Shown here one piece after another: positions 35,282-46,936 of a DNA stretch of 64,000 nucleotides. The DNA comes from Letharia columbiana (lineage: Eukaryota; Ascomycota; Lecanoromycetes; Lecanorales; Parmeliaceae). Where the stretch lies: assembly GCF_014066305.1 (NCBI RefSeq), contig NW_023501038.1:1653001-1717000 (forward strand), written 5' to 3'. The notes under the pieces were generated by a model. That model searched no databases and had not been told where the DNA came from. It saw nothing but the letters and a program-made list of their open reading frames with translations. A program made the translations under genes and the position numbers. Positions within the stretch are counted from its first letter, which is position 1. Each line of letters begins with the position of its first letter.

Positions 35282-36124
35282 ATGCTGTCTGATCATTCGA
35301 TACATGCCTATCTTCTGCGTTATCATATGAGTGTGTCTATAATACCACGCCGTGCTTTAAAGCCGACCCAATGCCAGGGAAGCCGTACAATGCATCTTGT
35401 ACACCATCTATTTACCGCAGATATTGATAAGGAATCCCCCAAACAGTTAGCCTCCCTCAAGCGAGTGAAATATCCACGCCCGGACGAGTCGTCACTGAAG
35501 CTTGTTGAAAAGGGGAGCGATGAGGTCGCCACCATGACTCTATCACAAGCTTTGCAACGCCTCAAACCTCGCTCTTACCTGGCAAAAGCAGGACCAGGAG
35601 CATACCGTATCGAAACATTTCCCGATCCTGGACCACAAAAGGTCTTGAAAGTTACAAAACCATCATACAAACCATACACCAGAGCTGGTCGGGGCAAGGA
35701 AACCCATGTCAGCACTTCCTGTACTCCGCAACTTCTTCGCCATCATTTGAGGACGTCTTACGAATACCTTCTGCAAGGGGCTCGTATGGAGTATCACCTT
35801 CATCAGAACGTCAAGGAGAAAACCCGCACGGTCGCCTGGGCCCTTGCACACTGCATGGAACTCAGGCCGGAGTCAATCTTAGCGGCAATGCCCGAGGGGA
35901 CAACAATGTTGGGGGAGCCTGTTGTCACCGATTTGTCTTTCAAAACGAGGCCCTCCAAAAATCCCGAACGCGCTAAGTCTCAGATGATGTGGATAATGGA
36001 GAATACGCAAGTCCGTGGAGTGGAAGGTACGCCGCAACGAGTCACGGCAATTCTCGCGAAATTGCCATTTCAAAAGCAATTGGAGGATGAGACATCCCCC
36101 GTGGTTACGCCTGAGGATGTCTGA
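35282..36124 (+). CDS. hypothetical protein, 280 residues
   Basis: A single open exon from ATG 35282. A later ATG at 35327 (MSVSIIPRRALKP) would give a more basic, possibly mitochondrial, N-terminus. The middle reads LKPRSYLAKAGPGAYRIETF, then KETHVSTSC, then LRTSYEYLLQGARMEYHLHQ. The last stretch weakly resembles the C-terminal domain of translation factor IF-3 ('KEI.L......L...L....EFL..G.RV.V'), but this is suggestive at best. No signal peptide, membrane segment or catalytic motif is visible. The length and lack of stops make it likely coding. Confidence 0.55.
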   Translation: MLSDHSIHAYLLRYHMSVSIIPRRALKPTQCQGSRTMHLVHHLFTADIDKESPKQLASLKRVKYPRPDESSLKLVEKGSDEVATMTLSQALQRLKPRSYLAKAGPGAYRIETFPDPGPQKVLKVTKPSYKPYTRAGRGKETHVSTSCTPQLLRHHLRTSYEYLLQGARMEYHLHQNVKEKTRTVAWALAHCMELRPESILAAMPEGTTMLGEPVVTDLSFKTRPSKNPERAKSQMMWIMENTQVRGVEGTPQRVTAILAKLPFQKQLEDETSPVVTPEDV

Positions 36125-37511
36125 TCAGAATTGTTGTTGCTACTTCTTGTTTTGGCATCCGTGGATGTTCAACCCGAGATCGGTCGACATGATGCAGCAG
36201 ATTGACTGTGCTCTTCGACTATCTGTTGGATTTTCGACTAGGCTCGCCAAATGGAGGGTAATCTTTCAATTTGCAACAACTTCGCCCCTGGAATCAGCTT
36301 TCCCTTCCGACCAATCAGCTGTCGCTTGATGAGACGTGCGCCTTCTTCACCCAGTCTTTTACTTTCAATAACACCTACGAATCACAAATGCGGCAAAGTC
36401 TGGACATGATCGATCTGAGCGATCATGTTCACGATATCAGTTCTCATTTGGAACTCATGGACATCACGCTTCATGATACCCTTGGCAGCTTTCCTACAAC
36501 ACATTCCATCTTCGACATGTAGGGCTCTGTGGGCGCAGTGTCACCATACAATAATACTCCAACAGAAGCTCCTGATTTCCTCAACGTTTCACATTCTCGA
36601 AGAGACCGATAGCTGCCTTCAATCCGTTAATTCTGCATTACTCCGGCTCTTGCTTCAAAAGCGTGATTTTGGCGAAAGCTATGTCAAACTTCGGACCTGA
36701 CACCGAACGAGGTAGCAGGATGTCTTCCGTTTTGTCGCGGATTCGGGTTCAATAAGGGGATCAAAAATTATCGCGAAAGGGTCGGGACTCTTCCTATCTC
36801 TAGACAATGACAACACTCGGTGGGTTGATGTTGGAGAGGGGCTGCGGTCATGGGAAGCGTTTGTGGCGCCGTGTGGTCGGGACCTCTACGCGTCGCCGAG
36901 GTCTACGTGTATAGCTCTAGAACATCTGGATAGCCTCTGCGAATTACACTTCCCATGCATTCACTGCACCTACGAGCTAAGATTGCTCCATACTAAGGTC
37001 ATTGCTGTCCATGAGCATGAGAATTTCAAGACTACCAGGATTTCTAACATCGTGCCGTCTCCGTCTAAATCGCTCAAAGGGACGAATGCCTAGGCTTTGA
37101 AGGCCGGATGGTCAACCTTCGTCAGCAGCAGCAGCGTCATCATGAACAACACCCCCATCCCATCCCATCTCTACCTCAGTCCTTCCCTCATCGATCTAGC
37201 TAGACCTGCCGTCTGCCGCCGGACCGTCCGTCCGTCCGTCATCCTCTGAGATCGGCCACCGTGCCATTACGAGCCACGCGCGTCGTGTGGCTCGAAAGGC
37301 ATGATGAGTGTGTATGAGCTTCGCTTCTTTCCCTGGCCAATCTTGCCTTCCTCCTTTGACTTGGAAGGGACCGGTGTTCGAGCGTTGTGGGATTGTGTCT
37401 GGCTTCCTGCGCTGCTTCTCCCTTTCTTAGCTCCCCACTCTCTTTCTTCCTCTCTTTCTGCCTTTCGTTCTTTCTTCCCTCATCCCGGGCACGGCGATGC
37501 TCCCACGGTGT
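36125..37511. other. intergenic, no gene seen; short tetranucleotide repeat
   Basis: Short frames only. A (gtcc)n microsatellite lies near 37225-37245. Pyrimidine-rich runs around 37420-37490 look like the 3' flank of the following - strand gene. Confidence 0.45.
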
Positions 37512-39209
37512 TCAAATGGCCATGTACTTCCTGTCCCCCTCCAGCCCCCACTTGTTGCGGATCCCCGTCAACACCTGCTTGATCCACCTGCCCTCGGGGC
37601 TGTCGGCGCCGAAAAGCCGGAGGTTGGTGAGCAGCGGGAACAGCAACAGGTAGGCGCCGCCACAGCCGTGCTTCTCGAACATCAGGTCGTAGGGCACGGC
37701 GCGGCAGATGTTGTTCGCGGCGTCCCAACGCTGCCCGAGCAGGTCGGACACCGAGGGGGCCGCGTTCAGATCGTCCGGAGACGGGGGCACGGAGAGCATC
37801 AAGCTGGATAGGAAGAAGATGACCGTGTTGTAGAGTTGATATTCGTTGGCTCGGAGGAAGTTGGGGAAGTTGATGGCGTATTCGAAGATCTCAATGGGGA
37901 ATTTGAGTTCGGAAGGCGGGAAGTAGGACAGATTGACGGATTGTACGGCGGAAGGGTAGGTCTCATCCCAGACCTCTTTCCACTTTTGCAGTTTGATGTA
38001 GCAGCTTTGGATGCGTCTGCGTAATGCTACAAGACGAGGATCGTGCCTGGTCACCGAGGGGTCGGTGGCTGGGCTTGTTGGGGTCGTGAAGTCCCATACG
38101 AATGAAGTGGGGGAGCGCAATGCCTTGGAATCTTCGAGTAGACCAGGTATAACGCAGAATATGTCGATGAGGTGATTCATTGAAGACTTCTGTCCGGGAT
38201 CTTGAGCCCAAGGAAGCGTGAGCCATGCAGGCTGGTCGAGAAAAGTACGCTTATAGTCTGTGATAGCCTTGATGACGATGATCGGCCTGGCAGCCTCGAA
38301 GATGTGACGCTCTTCGACTGTTTGATGACGCCGAGGTCCACGAGCCTCGAATAGACGTTCGACACCCCCTGCATGCTGGATCCAGCCCGCGGAGCCCGTC
38401 GATGCAACCAATTCGTAGCGAGCCAACAAGATGGATGACAGTAAAACTGAAGAGGACCACATGGCGTCATGGTCATCCAGATCATCCCTGAGTTTGAGTA
38501 GCGCTTTCCCATAGCATTCGGCGCCCTGCACAACTATGTCCTGTTGATGATGAGCTTTGCCAAAGAAAGCTAACGCCAATGCATTAACTGAATCTCTTGC
38601 TGTTCCAGATACATGATTCACATCCCAGGCGGGTAGAAGTGATTTTCTTCCGGTATCCAAGTGCCCCAAGAAATTTTGCACGAGAAATGTGACACATATC
38701 GGTTCTTGAAAAGCCGAGAGACTTAATTCGAAGGGCACAAGTGCGCTCTGTACGGAGACATTCGGCCTGGCTGATACATTGCTCGCTCGCCTGGTCGACT
38801 GCGAGACTTTCCTAGGCCCTCGTGGCGGTCTCTTTATGCGCCTTGCAATGCCATTGGAGACTGGATGTGAAGCATTGCGTGAAGAGGATTCTGCATGAAC
38901 ATTTGGATTGTGGTTGACCATTCCAATTTCTTCATCAGCCTCAGGATCTTCCTGCCCAGACGTGGGCCCTTGTGTGTTGTTGTGTTGATTGATTTTTTCG
39001 ACATGTGGGTCGAAGGTGACGGGTAAGCCTCTGTAGCCTTCGCACAAGAGACCTGAACTATAGCACTTCGCACACGTAGGCTCCCCTTCGTCTGTCCAGT
39101 GTTTAGAGGGTACGTCGGGAATTTGTAGTATCACGTGCAACTTACCGCATTTGACGTGCCTTCTAAGGCACGTAATGCAGCCGTTGCTGCGGCCTCCTAT
39201 ATTACCCAT
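37512..39209 (-). CDS. Zn2Cys6 fungal transcription factor
   Basis: ATG 39209 opens MGNIGGRSNGCITCLRRHVK. A 54-bp intron (39092-39145) interrupts the zinc cluster and is itself in frame, so it is easily missed. Removing it gives CITCLRRHVKC then DEGEPTCAKCYSSGLLCEGY, the standard Zn2Cys6 module. Exon 2 is 39091-37512 and the protein is 547 residues. A basic linker (ARRIKRPPRGPRK) follows, then the usual fungal-specific helical body (AFFGKAHHQQDIVVQGAECY, WIQHAGGVERLFEARGPR, AARPIIVIKAI). It should bind DNA in the nucleus. Targets are unknown, and no metabolite gene lies immediately beside it. An upstream in-frame ATG at 39266 would add 19 residues. Confidence 0.82.
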   Translation of the reverse strand: MGNIGGRSNGCITCLRRHVKCGKLHVILQIPDVPSKHWTDEGEPTCAKCYSSGLLCEGYRGLPVTFDPHVEKINQHNNTQGPTSGQEDPEADEEIGMVNHNPNVHAESSSRNASHPVSNGIARRIKRPPRGPRKVSQSTRRASNVSARPNVSVQSALVPFELSLSAFQEPICVTFLVQNFLGHLDTGRKSLLPAWDVNHVSGTARDSVNALALAFFGKAHHQQDIVVQGAECYGKALLKLRDDLDDHDAMWSSSVLLSSILLARYELVASTGSAGWIQHAGGVERLFEARGPRRHQTVEERHIFEAARPIIVIKAITDYKRTFLDQPAWLTLPWAQDPGQKSSMNHLIDIFCVIPGLLEDSKALRSPTSFVWDFTTPTSPATDPSVTRHDPRLVALRRRIQSCYIKLQKWKEVWDETYPSAVQSVNLSYFPPSELKFPIEIFEYAINFPNFLRANEYQLYNTVIFFLSSLMLSVPPSPDDLNAAPSVSDLLGQRWDAANNICRAVPYDLMFEKHGCGGAYLLLFPLLTNLRLFGADSPEGRWIKQVLTGIRNKWGLEGDRKYMAI

Positions 39210-42077
39210 GTATGGGATACGGAATAGCTGATCACGCTTGTGCAGCAGTTGATTGTTGGTATGCAAGGGTGTGGGAGATGCTAATTGCTAGAGGGTGCTA
39301 CCACTCGGATTGAGAAGGGTCTGTTGTCGGAGGTTAAAATGCCGAATCAGCGCTTACCCCGCAAAGCAAGCGTACCCTAGAATGTACATCCATCCAACGT
39401 ACCGGAGTTGAGCGAGTTAACCGAAGTACATAGCAGCGTTACATCCCGTCTTTCAGGATCATTAAGAAATGAGAAAGGGTGGGTTAACCGTCTGATATTA
39501 ATATATCAACCGGACGGAGCACGGCTGACTCGTGGGTGGCCCTCGTGGGTGGTCCTCACTCCAGCGTATGACGTATAGTCTGCGCGGCCGCTCGCAAGCA
39601 GACCCCAGATGGTCACAGAGATTGCGCGAATACGCCTTGGGGAGTTGTGATGGGGATAGGACTGCGGACCTCTGAAACAGGGTCGATGAGGCCCCAACGA
39701 AGAAGCCTTTAGCTGATTCTGGAGTATTGCGCGAGGAAGGTCGGTAGGCAAAACAAGGCAAACACGCTCACATGACCGTTGATTTGGGTCTTTGATTTGG
39801 GTCTTTTTTGGCGGTCCTATCACTGCTCAATGTTGCTTTGTATGATTGGATACCGAACAGATGATGAGATGAAATGGAAAGTGGTGGGAAGGGAAGGGAA
39901 GGGATGGCAGCAATTTGATACTTAATAACCCGGTGGCCAGCCCCCACAGCGAGCGGGAAGCCTAGGCACGGGCCTCCGCTAAAAAGACGCGCTACGTTAG
40001 TCCTGATTGGTGATAGCGTCGCGCGTCTGGATTGCCGAAGTGCCGAATACAATAAATGTTTTGGTTCTGGTGGCTATCATCATACTCACTACCGTACTCG
40101 TATCTTTTTGCAATGCTGTTGGAACCTAAAGTACCGTACTTTATTATTGACAGGTAGCCTAAGGCGAAGGTTACTTTAGCTTACGGCCTCAACCCCTGAT
40201 GACCAATGCTGTCTACTTGTGACAGCGTCAACAAAGGACCCCGTTTCCTAGCCTCCTCCTCCCCACTTTTTCCCCTCTCATATCATTCTTCCCTCTTACC
40301 CACCCTTCACCATTCACCCTCCACCAGTCCCACAGACTTTCATGCATCGCCTTCTCATCCGATGCTGGCAGAGTATCAATCACCCTGGCGCAAATTCAAC
40401 CACTGCAACCACTTCGCCTGCCAGCTAAATCCCTCGTCTGAACGCCAGTCGGTGGCGATGGAGCCTTTTTGATTGGTCATGTGCTCTGACTCATAGTTGG
40501 CCCATGCGCGTAAGGGTGCTTTTGGATTACATAAGTGCTCGACTGGCGTGTAGAGACTGCTTTCTTTCCCCCGTGGTGGGAGAGGAGGAGCACATGGTCG
40601 CTAGAGGTGGTTAAACCTCGCGGATGGTCATGTCCTGCTGGGACTTGATATCTTTCTCGAATAGTTCGACGTGAGAAGGATGTCGCTACTAATCACCGTA
40701 ATGGAATAAGAGAGCCAAGGACGTTTGCGTTCTTGACTGGGCTGTGCTCCGCGTAGCTTCTATGCCCGCTCGGGGTGGAAGCAGCGAATAGATGATATTT
40801 TGGGATAACGCATCAGGGTGGGGAGGCCAGTTTTGGTCACAATTCAAGTATGTGATGTGTAGGTTGCAGCAACTATTCTATCTCAGGACTTTCTTGGGCC
40901 AGCATTTGTACCCCATGCAAATCATATTGTTTTTCAGCAGCTGGCTGTGAGGAGGCTGGGCAACATATTTTGACAATTTTCCGTCTATAGACATCCGACC
41001 AAGCGTTTGAGGCATTTACCGGTAGCAATAAGAACAATCGTTCTGACACTGCGTACTTGACACTTCGCAAAATGTTTGCTGCGCCCAGGAGACGATCATT
41101 CTCTCGCTAAAGGCTAGAGGCATTCAGGGGCGAACAGGATCACCGACTAGTCATTCCTATTCGCTGGTCTGACACGGCCGAAGGCTACGTCGCAGCACCC
41201 AATAATACGCAGCACGTGCGCTTTGAACGCACTATGTGCGCATAACATCCAAAGACTCCAGGTTGCGCCGGCGTACAGGTCTTGGAACCAACTGTCTAGC
41301 CCGCAATGCGGGGACTGAGCTTTCGTGATGGGATTCTGGTGAAGATTGACCATCGTGCAGGACGATTTCATGGCTAGATGGGCAGTGACCTCATACGAAC
41401 ATCTCCTCGAAGTAGGGGCTCAGGTGTGAGCTTGGAGATTAGTAGTAGCAACACGCAGTCAAGAATATCCAACCTCTATCCGCATTCTTCTCCCCAGAAT
41501 TCCAGCCCAAGGCAATGAAAAAGACAAAACTTCCTTTCCAAACCCTGACGCAGATCGAGATCTACCAAAATTGGTGGGATTTCGCCCCTGCAGTCGAAGC
41601 CTAGGTGCATAATCAGCCCCTCCGCTCGGCATTATGCGCGCATGCACGTCGCTGCATACTAGTATGACATCTTGGGAGAGCACTTGATTTGTTACCGTTC
41701 GGGCGGTGCATGCGGTGTCGATCCCAATCGTGCCTAGCACTCCGTTGCTTCTGCTTCAGGGTGAGAGAATACGGGTGAGGACTCCGAATGAGCTCCTACA
41801 GTTCAGGCGCGGTGCCAAGAGAACTTGGCCGTGTTCAGAACCTTTTTCTAAAGTCCTTGTCGATCTGCAGAGAAGCCCCTGGTTGAAAATCTTACAATCC
41901 GGGGTTCGGGCGCGGTGCCAGAACCAAAGTTGAACCTGTTCACGGGCTTTTCCCAATAAGTCAAGGACCTAGATTAATATTCGTCAAGGCGAAATGCATT
42001 CATCATGTTCGAATCTGGGGAGGAAAAGTGGGGGGGTGGGGGGTTTGGGTCCATTCATTATCATTATTCGAATATTG
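39210..42077. other. gene-poor stretch
   Basis: Nearly 2.9 kb with only short overlapping frames (60-105 codons) and no recognisable domain, splice chain or RNA gene. A small purine run (gaaggg)n lies near 39885-39905. Confidence 0.45.
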
Positions 42078-42200
42078 GCATGCTGTGTGACAAAAGCACC
42101 AAAGAAATCTATCCTGCGCATGCTGTTCGACAAAAGCACCAAAGAAATCTATCCTGCGCATGCTGTTTGAGAACAAGATCCAAAGAAATCCAGCCCGTGT
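42078..42200. repeat. 40-bp tandem repeat, 2 full plus 1 decayed copy
   Basis: gcatgctgt starts at 42078, 42118 and 42158. The first two units share gacaaaagcaccaaagaaat followed by ctatcctgc, and the third copy diverges after 42167. Confidence 0.8.
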
Positions 42201-42363
42201 ATGCTCGCCACCTTGCCATGCCAGATGGTCCCATTGAAACCGCTGTGTGTGTATGATGCCTTTTTCTTTCATTGCTTCCCTCTGGTCCTCCGGTATAGCT
42301 TTCCTCCTCTTCCGCCGCCTGGGCATGAAGAGTCATACCGCATGACGCACGATAAAGAGCAGA

Positions 42364-43420
42364 CTAGGGGCGGGCAGGAGGAGGTCCTAGTGGCTGTCCC
42401 CACATGGGATGGTCGATTGGGTCCGTGATGACATCGTCAGGCAAGTTGTCCATTGCCATCAGTAGGGTGGGCTCCTCTGCAATGCCTTCATGTCGATAGG
42501 GAAACTCAAAGTCTGAGACAAAAGGGTTACCAGTAGTACATGGTACGAGAGAAAGTCTTTTGGAAGATTGCTTACCGCCTTTGACAGTCTTGCTGATGGT
42601 TTCCGGCAAGATTCGATACACGCCATCCGCGTCAGCCAGGTAAGGTGTGCCACACTAGAGTATAGATCAGCTTAGATCCCCAAAGACTGACCTTGGACCA
42701 GAGCGACCGTATCTGAACATACTGCATCAACGGCAGTTTCAGTGGCAGGATCCCGGTCGCGGTAAAGGTACACGACACCGCCGAAAACCATTTGTTCCAG
42801 GTTTGCTGCCAGACTCGCCTTCGGTCTTTTCTCGTGTCCAACCACGTAAGGCCTATCGTCTGGGGAGGAGTAGTCCCTCTACACCTTTCAGAAGATACGT
42901 GAAAAAGACATGACCGATCTCGTGGAAGATGGAGGTTGCGGTTATGAACAAGTAGTTTCTGTAATCCCTGCTCGCGAAATCGTTCGGATCGCTTGGGTCT
43001 GCGATGACTCTTAAGGTGAACATTTGGGCCAGGTCTCTAGAGTACGGTCAGCTTGCCCAAGCAACGACTTCCTGAACTCTAGCTGGACATCTACTTACCT
43101 GTCCATTGAGTACGATGGCCTGGTCCGAGGTTTTAAACTCCCCACCCCATGCGTGTCTACAATGGGTTGACAAAGTAGTCCGGCTTGTACAAGCTGTGGT
43201 CGACAAATATCAATGGGAACTTATCAAGGACTTTTTGCAGGAAGGTATCCGTGACATCTCCTCCAGTTTCTCCTCGGTCATCGGACCTTGAAGGAACCAG
43301 ACGTTCGTCTGTCGTTTGGCAGTATTGTCTGACGAGCTCTATGAAAGCAGACCGAACCGTCTGGTTCGTGGGCCAGCATTCCTCGGCATACATTGATGGC
43401 GTCGAACCACACAGGTAACT
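42364..43420 (-). pseudogene. HExxH (zincin-like) hypothetical protein, frameshifted
   Basis: Pieces in order on the - strand: FDAINVCRGMLAHEPD; then, one frame over, VRSAFIELVRQYCQ and FLQKVLDKFPLIFVDHSLY; then, one frame over, GGEFKTSDQAIVLNG; then LAQMFTLRVIADPSDPND and the metal-binding ITATSIFHEIGHVFFTYLL; then, shifted again, SLAANLEQMVFGGVVYLYRD; then YLADADGVYRILPETISKTV and, after an intron (42513-42575), FEFPYRHEGIAEEP to the stop at 42364. Each piece matches the intact gene at 45997-46936 in order (INVCRGML, HExxH, VFGG..Y.YRD, GV.RI). At least three frame breaks outside plausible introns make this a decayed paralogue. Confidence 0.66.
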
Positions 43421-44820
43421 ATGCCTTCTTCCGGGCCGTATGGGGCTTGTGGTACTGCCTGTATCATCTCAGGGGGTAAACGAGGAAGGATCTAGCAGTG
43501 TTCGACACCTCCTCAAGAACAGGATCCCGCGTCGGCCATTTGGTCATCGAGGTGATTCAGGAGTAGGTAAACAACAATACGTAGCAGATAGAGATAACTT
43601 TGAATCTGAAGGACAACAGAGAGAGGAGAGGGAGCCAGTCTGGAGAATAACAGATAGAGGAGAGAGGGGAACATATACTCGGGAGAGGCCCTACTCAATG
43701 CTTTGTAAAGCTGCGGCGGCGCGTTGTAAAACAAATCATCGTGTCAGCCTCAAACATTCTTGCGTGGAAACATATCAATGTGCCAGACTGGGCCGTTGGA
43801 GGCGGGCGTCACTTCCTTCGAAACAGTCCCTTGTGAAGACTTTCTTGTATCAAATCGACAGTGTGGTGTGGACTGGGCCTCATGTTGATGGGGGAGATAG
43901 TGAGATTGTTTCTGATCTGCCCTTCGATTGTTCAGGCTGCAGATGGGTACTAGCGCGTAAAAGAATTTGTGGCGAAGTGATGTGCCAGACTTGGACAACG
44001 GCGATGAAAAGCAATTGAAACCAAGGTCTGTCTCCTGAAGCTTCCCCACTTAAGTCGGCAGTCTGGTGTGAATGAGGTGTCACCCCATGAGGTGATACCG
44101 CGGATTTATTTCTAGTCCGTCTTTCGATTTGAAAGCACCTATTGAGGGGTATTGAGTCAAATATTAGCCCTGTGACTTCGCAGAGTTTCGGGACCGGTGG
44201 CGGTCGAATTTACAGAGCATGGCAGACGTGCCGCCAAAACCAGCTGCGGTCGTAGCTTCATGAATCCGAAACGAGATGGAAACCGCCGAGTAGGAGCAGC
44301 TTCTCTCCTTGCCAAAAGCTCTGTCTGGGCTAGACTCATATGATGACAACGGGCATGATACCAATCGCTTGTGTTGCCATTAAAAGACGAGGCGCTCAAG
44401 ATGGTCACTTCTCCAGGCAGCTTCTCTGGTACTTGGGGGACAAGATCAAACAAGTCGCAGCTTCCCGAAACTTCGCAGCATGAGACAGCAGACGACACTC
44501 GAAACATTGACTCGGCAGACAACAGAATTTTCTGCGCCTCTCGGGGCTAGGCGGCAGCGTTTAGGATAAGGATGGGCCTGTTGTCCTCTGTCCTCGGCGA
44601 TTCAGTTGCCGCTTCACCCTACGAAGGGATCAGCGAAGCTAAGCCTGTTTCAAACCCGCCAGCCAGAATCTCATAACACTTCTCTAAGGCAGAGTGAAGA
44701 AACGTTTCGGACAGATGCAGTGGTGGTGATTGCGGAGTCAGGAAAAGCCCAGGATGCTGAAGGTGTATAAAGTCTTCGGGGGTCAGCGGCAGGGGAGGAT
44801 CATACGCAGGCAGCCGGTCA
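43421..44820. other. intergenic, no gene supported
   Basis: A 192-codon + frame (43440-44018) overlaps - strand frames upstream of the pseudogene and has no domain. A 121-codon - frame at 44157-44522 is also unrecognised. Confidence 0.4.
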
Positions 44821-45014
44821 GGGAGTAGTCGACAAGTGTTTGATGAGGGTTAAAGAGTAGTCGACGAATAGTTGATAGAATTTATGAATTTGTCGAAAAA
44901 TGTTTGATGAAGATTAGGGAGTAGCCGAAAGATTTTTGATGATGGTTGAGGGGTAGTTGACAAATGTTCGATGAAGTTTAGGGAGTAATCGACAAATGTT
45001 TGATGAAGTTTAGG
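44821..45014. repeat. degenerate tandem repeat, unit about 33 bp, about 6 copies
   Basis: Units of the form gggagtagtcgacaaatgtt followed by tgatgaagtttag repeat with substitutions from 44821 to about 45014, roughly every 31-34 bp. Confidence 0.7.
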
Positions 45015-45159
45015 GGTCTGTCTCGGCGTCCAATGGGACCGTGCGTTTTGATTGCTAATCTCTAGAATCTGTTACTGGCACTTCGCATATAATTAGATGA
45101 CGCGCTGGAAAGAAAAACTAAGCCTCGTCCTCACCGTATGTAATTCTATGCCGTTCGTC

Positions 45160-45475
45160 TCCACCATTTCTCAAGTCAATTCTGGCCTTGCCGATCACCT
45201 GGGTCACCTATGCTCAGATTATCGAAAGGGAAAGATCTTATGTAGAACCCCTTCGGGAACTCCCAACGAAGATTGCTGATATTAGCGATCATTTGAACCC
45301 CAGTGATGGGGCTACACACTATCAGGAGGACTCCTGGAAAGTCTTCACCGCGTAAGTCTTGAAGATCGACATATAGATTTGTTGGCGTTCTGCCTCCGCA
45401 GATTACCGTTTACGTGCTGACTTCGAAGTAGCTAGCGCAGAGGTGTCGAGATGCGTCGCTGGGTAGCCGTGGCAA
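45160..45475 (+). pseudogene. decayed partial copy of the gene at 48045-49233
   Basis: The stretch contains tatgctcagattatcga, then agcgatcatttgaaccccag and tgatggggct, tcttcaccgcgtaagtcttg, aagatcgac, and later gtcgctgggtagcc. These match the same order in exon 1 and the start of exon 2 of the gene at 48045 (about 48170-48438), with scattered substitutions and small indels. No continuous frame remains. The repeat just upstream may mark the breakpoint. Confidence 0.55.
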
Positions 45476-45996
45476 GGCTGCCTGAAAAGAGGGAAGAGTC
45501 TTTAACAACCATGCCACACTGGGACTTGAGATTCTGGAAATTCCATCTGTTCATAGCTTTCCAGACGGGCTCGTGAAGTGCAATTCGAGTATCTGCAGAT
45601 TATTTGACAGAAGATTCGGAGTTACTGTCCCGCAAATGCTCGCAAGCATCCACACTGAAAGCACGCTTCAAAATAGACACACAGAAACCACCCGTTTTCC
45701 TTCCCTATCTCCCTTGTGTCCGTTTCGATTCGTCCTACCAGCGCTGCCTTCTGGCGTTTGCCTCTCATGCAGCTTGGGCACGAAGGCCCGGTTGGAACGG
45801 AAGCCGAGCGAGAGCAGATTGGGGGCCGACGTCCACTTTCTGACAATGTCTTCGGTATTCGTCCATAACGATCCATCTCATTGGATCCGTGAGATTCACT
45901 GGGGGGTAGTGGTCGCCTATCCTTTCCATGGAGTCACGATCGACTAGAGGACCCTCGAGATGATAAGGAAAATGGAAATCTGATGGTTACCCTTGC
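45476..45996. other. intergenic, no gene seen
   Basis: Overlapping frames on both strands (45573-45947) show no domain. The homology to the 48-kb gene fades out here. Confidence 0.4.
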
Positions 45997-46936
45997 TTAA
46001 TAAGGAAGTACTGCACGGAGGGGAGATAGCTCACAGTAGCTAACGATGTCATCAATTGAATGCTGCGAGATTCGTTGGACACCGCCTTCTGTGAGGATAT
46101 GAGGGATGCCGGGCTAGAACATACATCAGCTCACATATTAGAACAATAGGTGTAGAACTGCAAAGACAAATCATTAAAAGTACCTGGCCGCCATCATCGG
46201 AGTGATCACGATAGTATTCCAGTGTACCACCGAAAACGGTTGTCTCCAGATATCGGCCGGCCTCGCCGATGCCTCCGTTCGAGTATCCGCTAATGCGTGG
46301 TCCGATGTTAGGTGGAGTCAATGTTAGATCCTGGGTGAGAAAAGTCACAAGCATATGGGCCATCTCATGAAAAAAGGTGTTGGCGAACATGAAGATGAAG
46401 GTTCGGAAACGTTTATTTGCATGGTCGCTTGGGTTCCCAGTTCGGGCTGCGAGGATCGCTGCCGTACCCATATCGCGAACTCTCTAAGTCATGGTCAGCT
46501 TTGCTTGACCATACAGTTTCTAGAGCCTATCACGTACGGGTCCATTCAAGATAATGCTCTGTTCGCGAGGGTGAAAGAAATTTCTCCATTCGCGTCTAGG
46601 GTGAGCGCCGAGGCAACTCGGGGAACCGATGGAGTCATCAATGTAGACAGTGGGGAAGACCATGAGTATGCTGTTGATGAAAGTCAAAGTAACATCTTCT
46701 AGGGATCTGAATCCCTGCCGAGGATCATCGTACCAAGGTCTCGGTTGGGATCGATGGAATTCTCGGACGAGAGACACCAGAACAGCCCGAATCCTCGCAG
46801 TACGCAACATACCTCGACAGACGTTTATGGATGCTATGACACAAGAAGCCATGTTCGTCTCCGGTGGATAGACGAAGTCTGGCGCTCCGTGGGGATCCCG
46901 GTGGACAATAAGGAAAGGAACCAAATTCTGTGCCAT
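45997..46936 (-). CDS. HExxH (zincin-like) hypothetical metallopeptidase
   Basis: Exons 46936-46538, 46483-46184 and 46113-45997 give 271 residues, with introns of 54 and 70 bp in phase. The N-terminal half reads SCVIASINVCRGMLRTARIR, then VFPTVYIDDSIG and EQSIILNGP. The centre carries FIFMFANTFFHEMAHMLVTF with the HEMAH metal site at about residues 172-176. GIGEAGRYLETTVFGGTLEY then offers Glu residues that could be the third zinc ligand (gluzincin style). The C-terminus has GIPHILTEGGVQRISQHSID. There is no signal peptide, so a cytoplasmic role is likely. I know this layout only as fungal hypothetical proteins. A frameshifted paralogue lies 2.6 kb away in the same orientation. Peptidase activity is an inference from the motif. 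Confidence 0.66.

Noticed and set aside
37836..38024. + strand frames over 37.4-38.0 kb
   Set aside because: They are shadows of the C-terminal half of the Zn2Cys6 gene on the - strand.
39092..39145. Disrupted zinc cluster in the second regulator
   Set aside because: The extra residues are an in-frame 54-bp intron. Removing it gives a canonical Zn2Cys6 module.
43440..44018. 192-codon + strand frame
   Set aside because: It overlaps - strand frames upstream of the zincin pseudogene, with Arg/Ser-rich composition and no domain.
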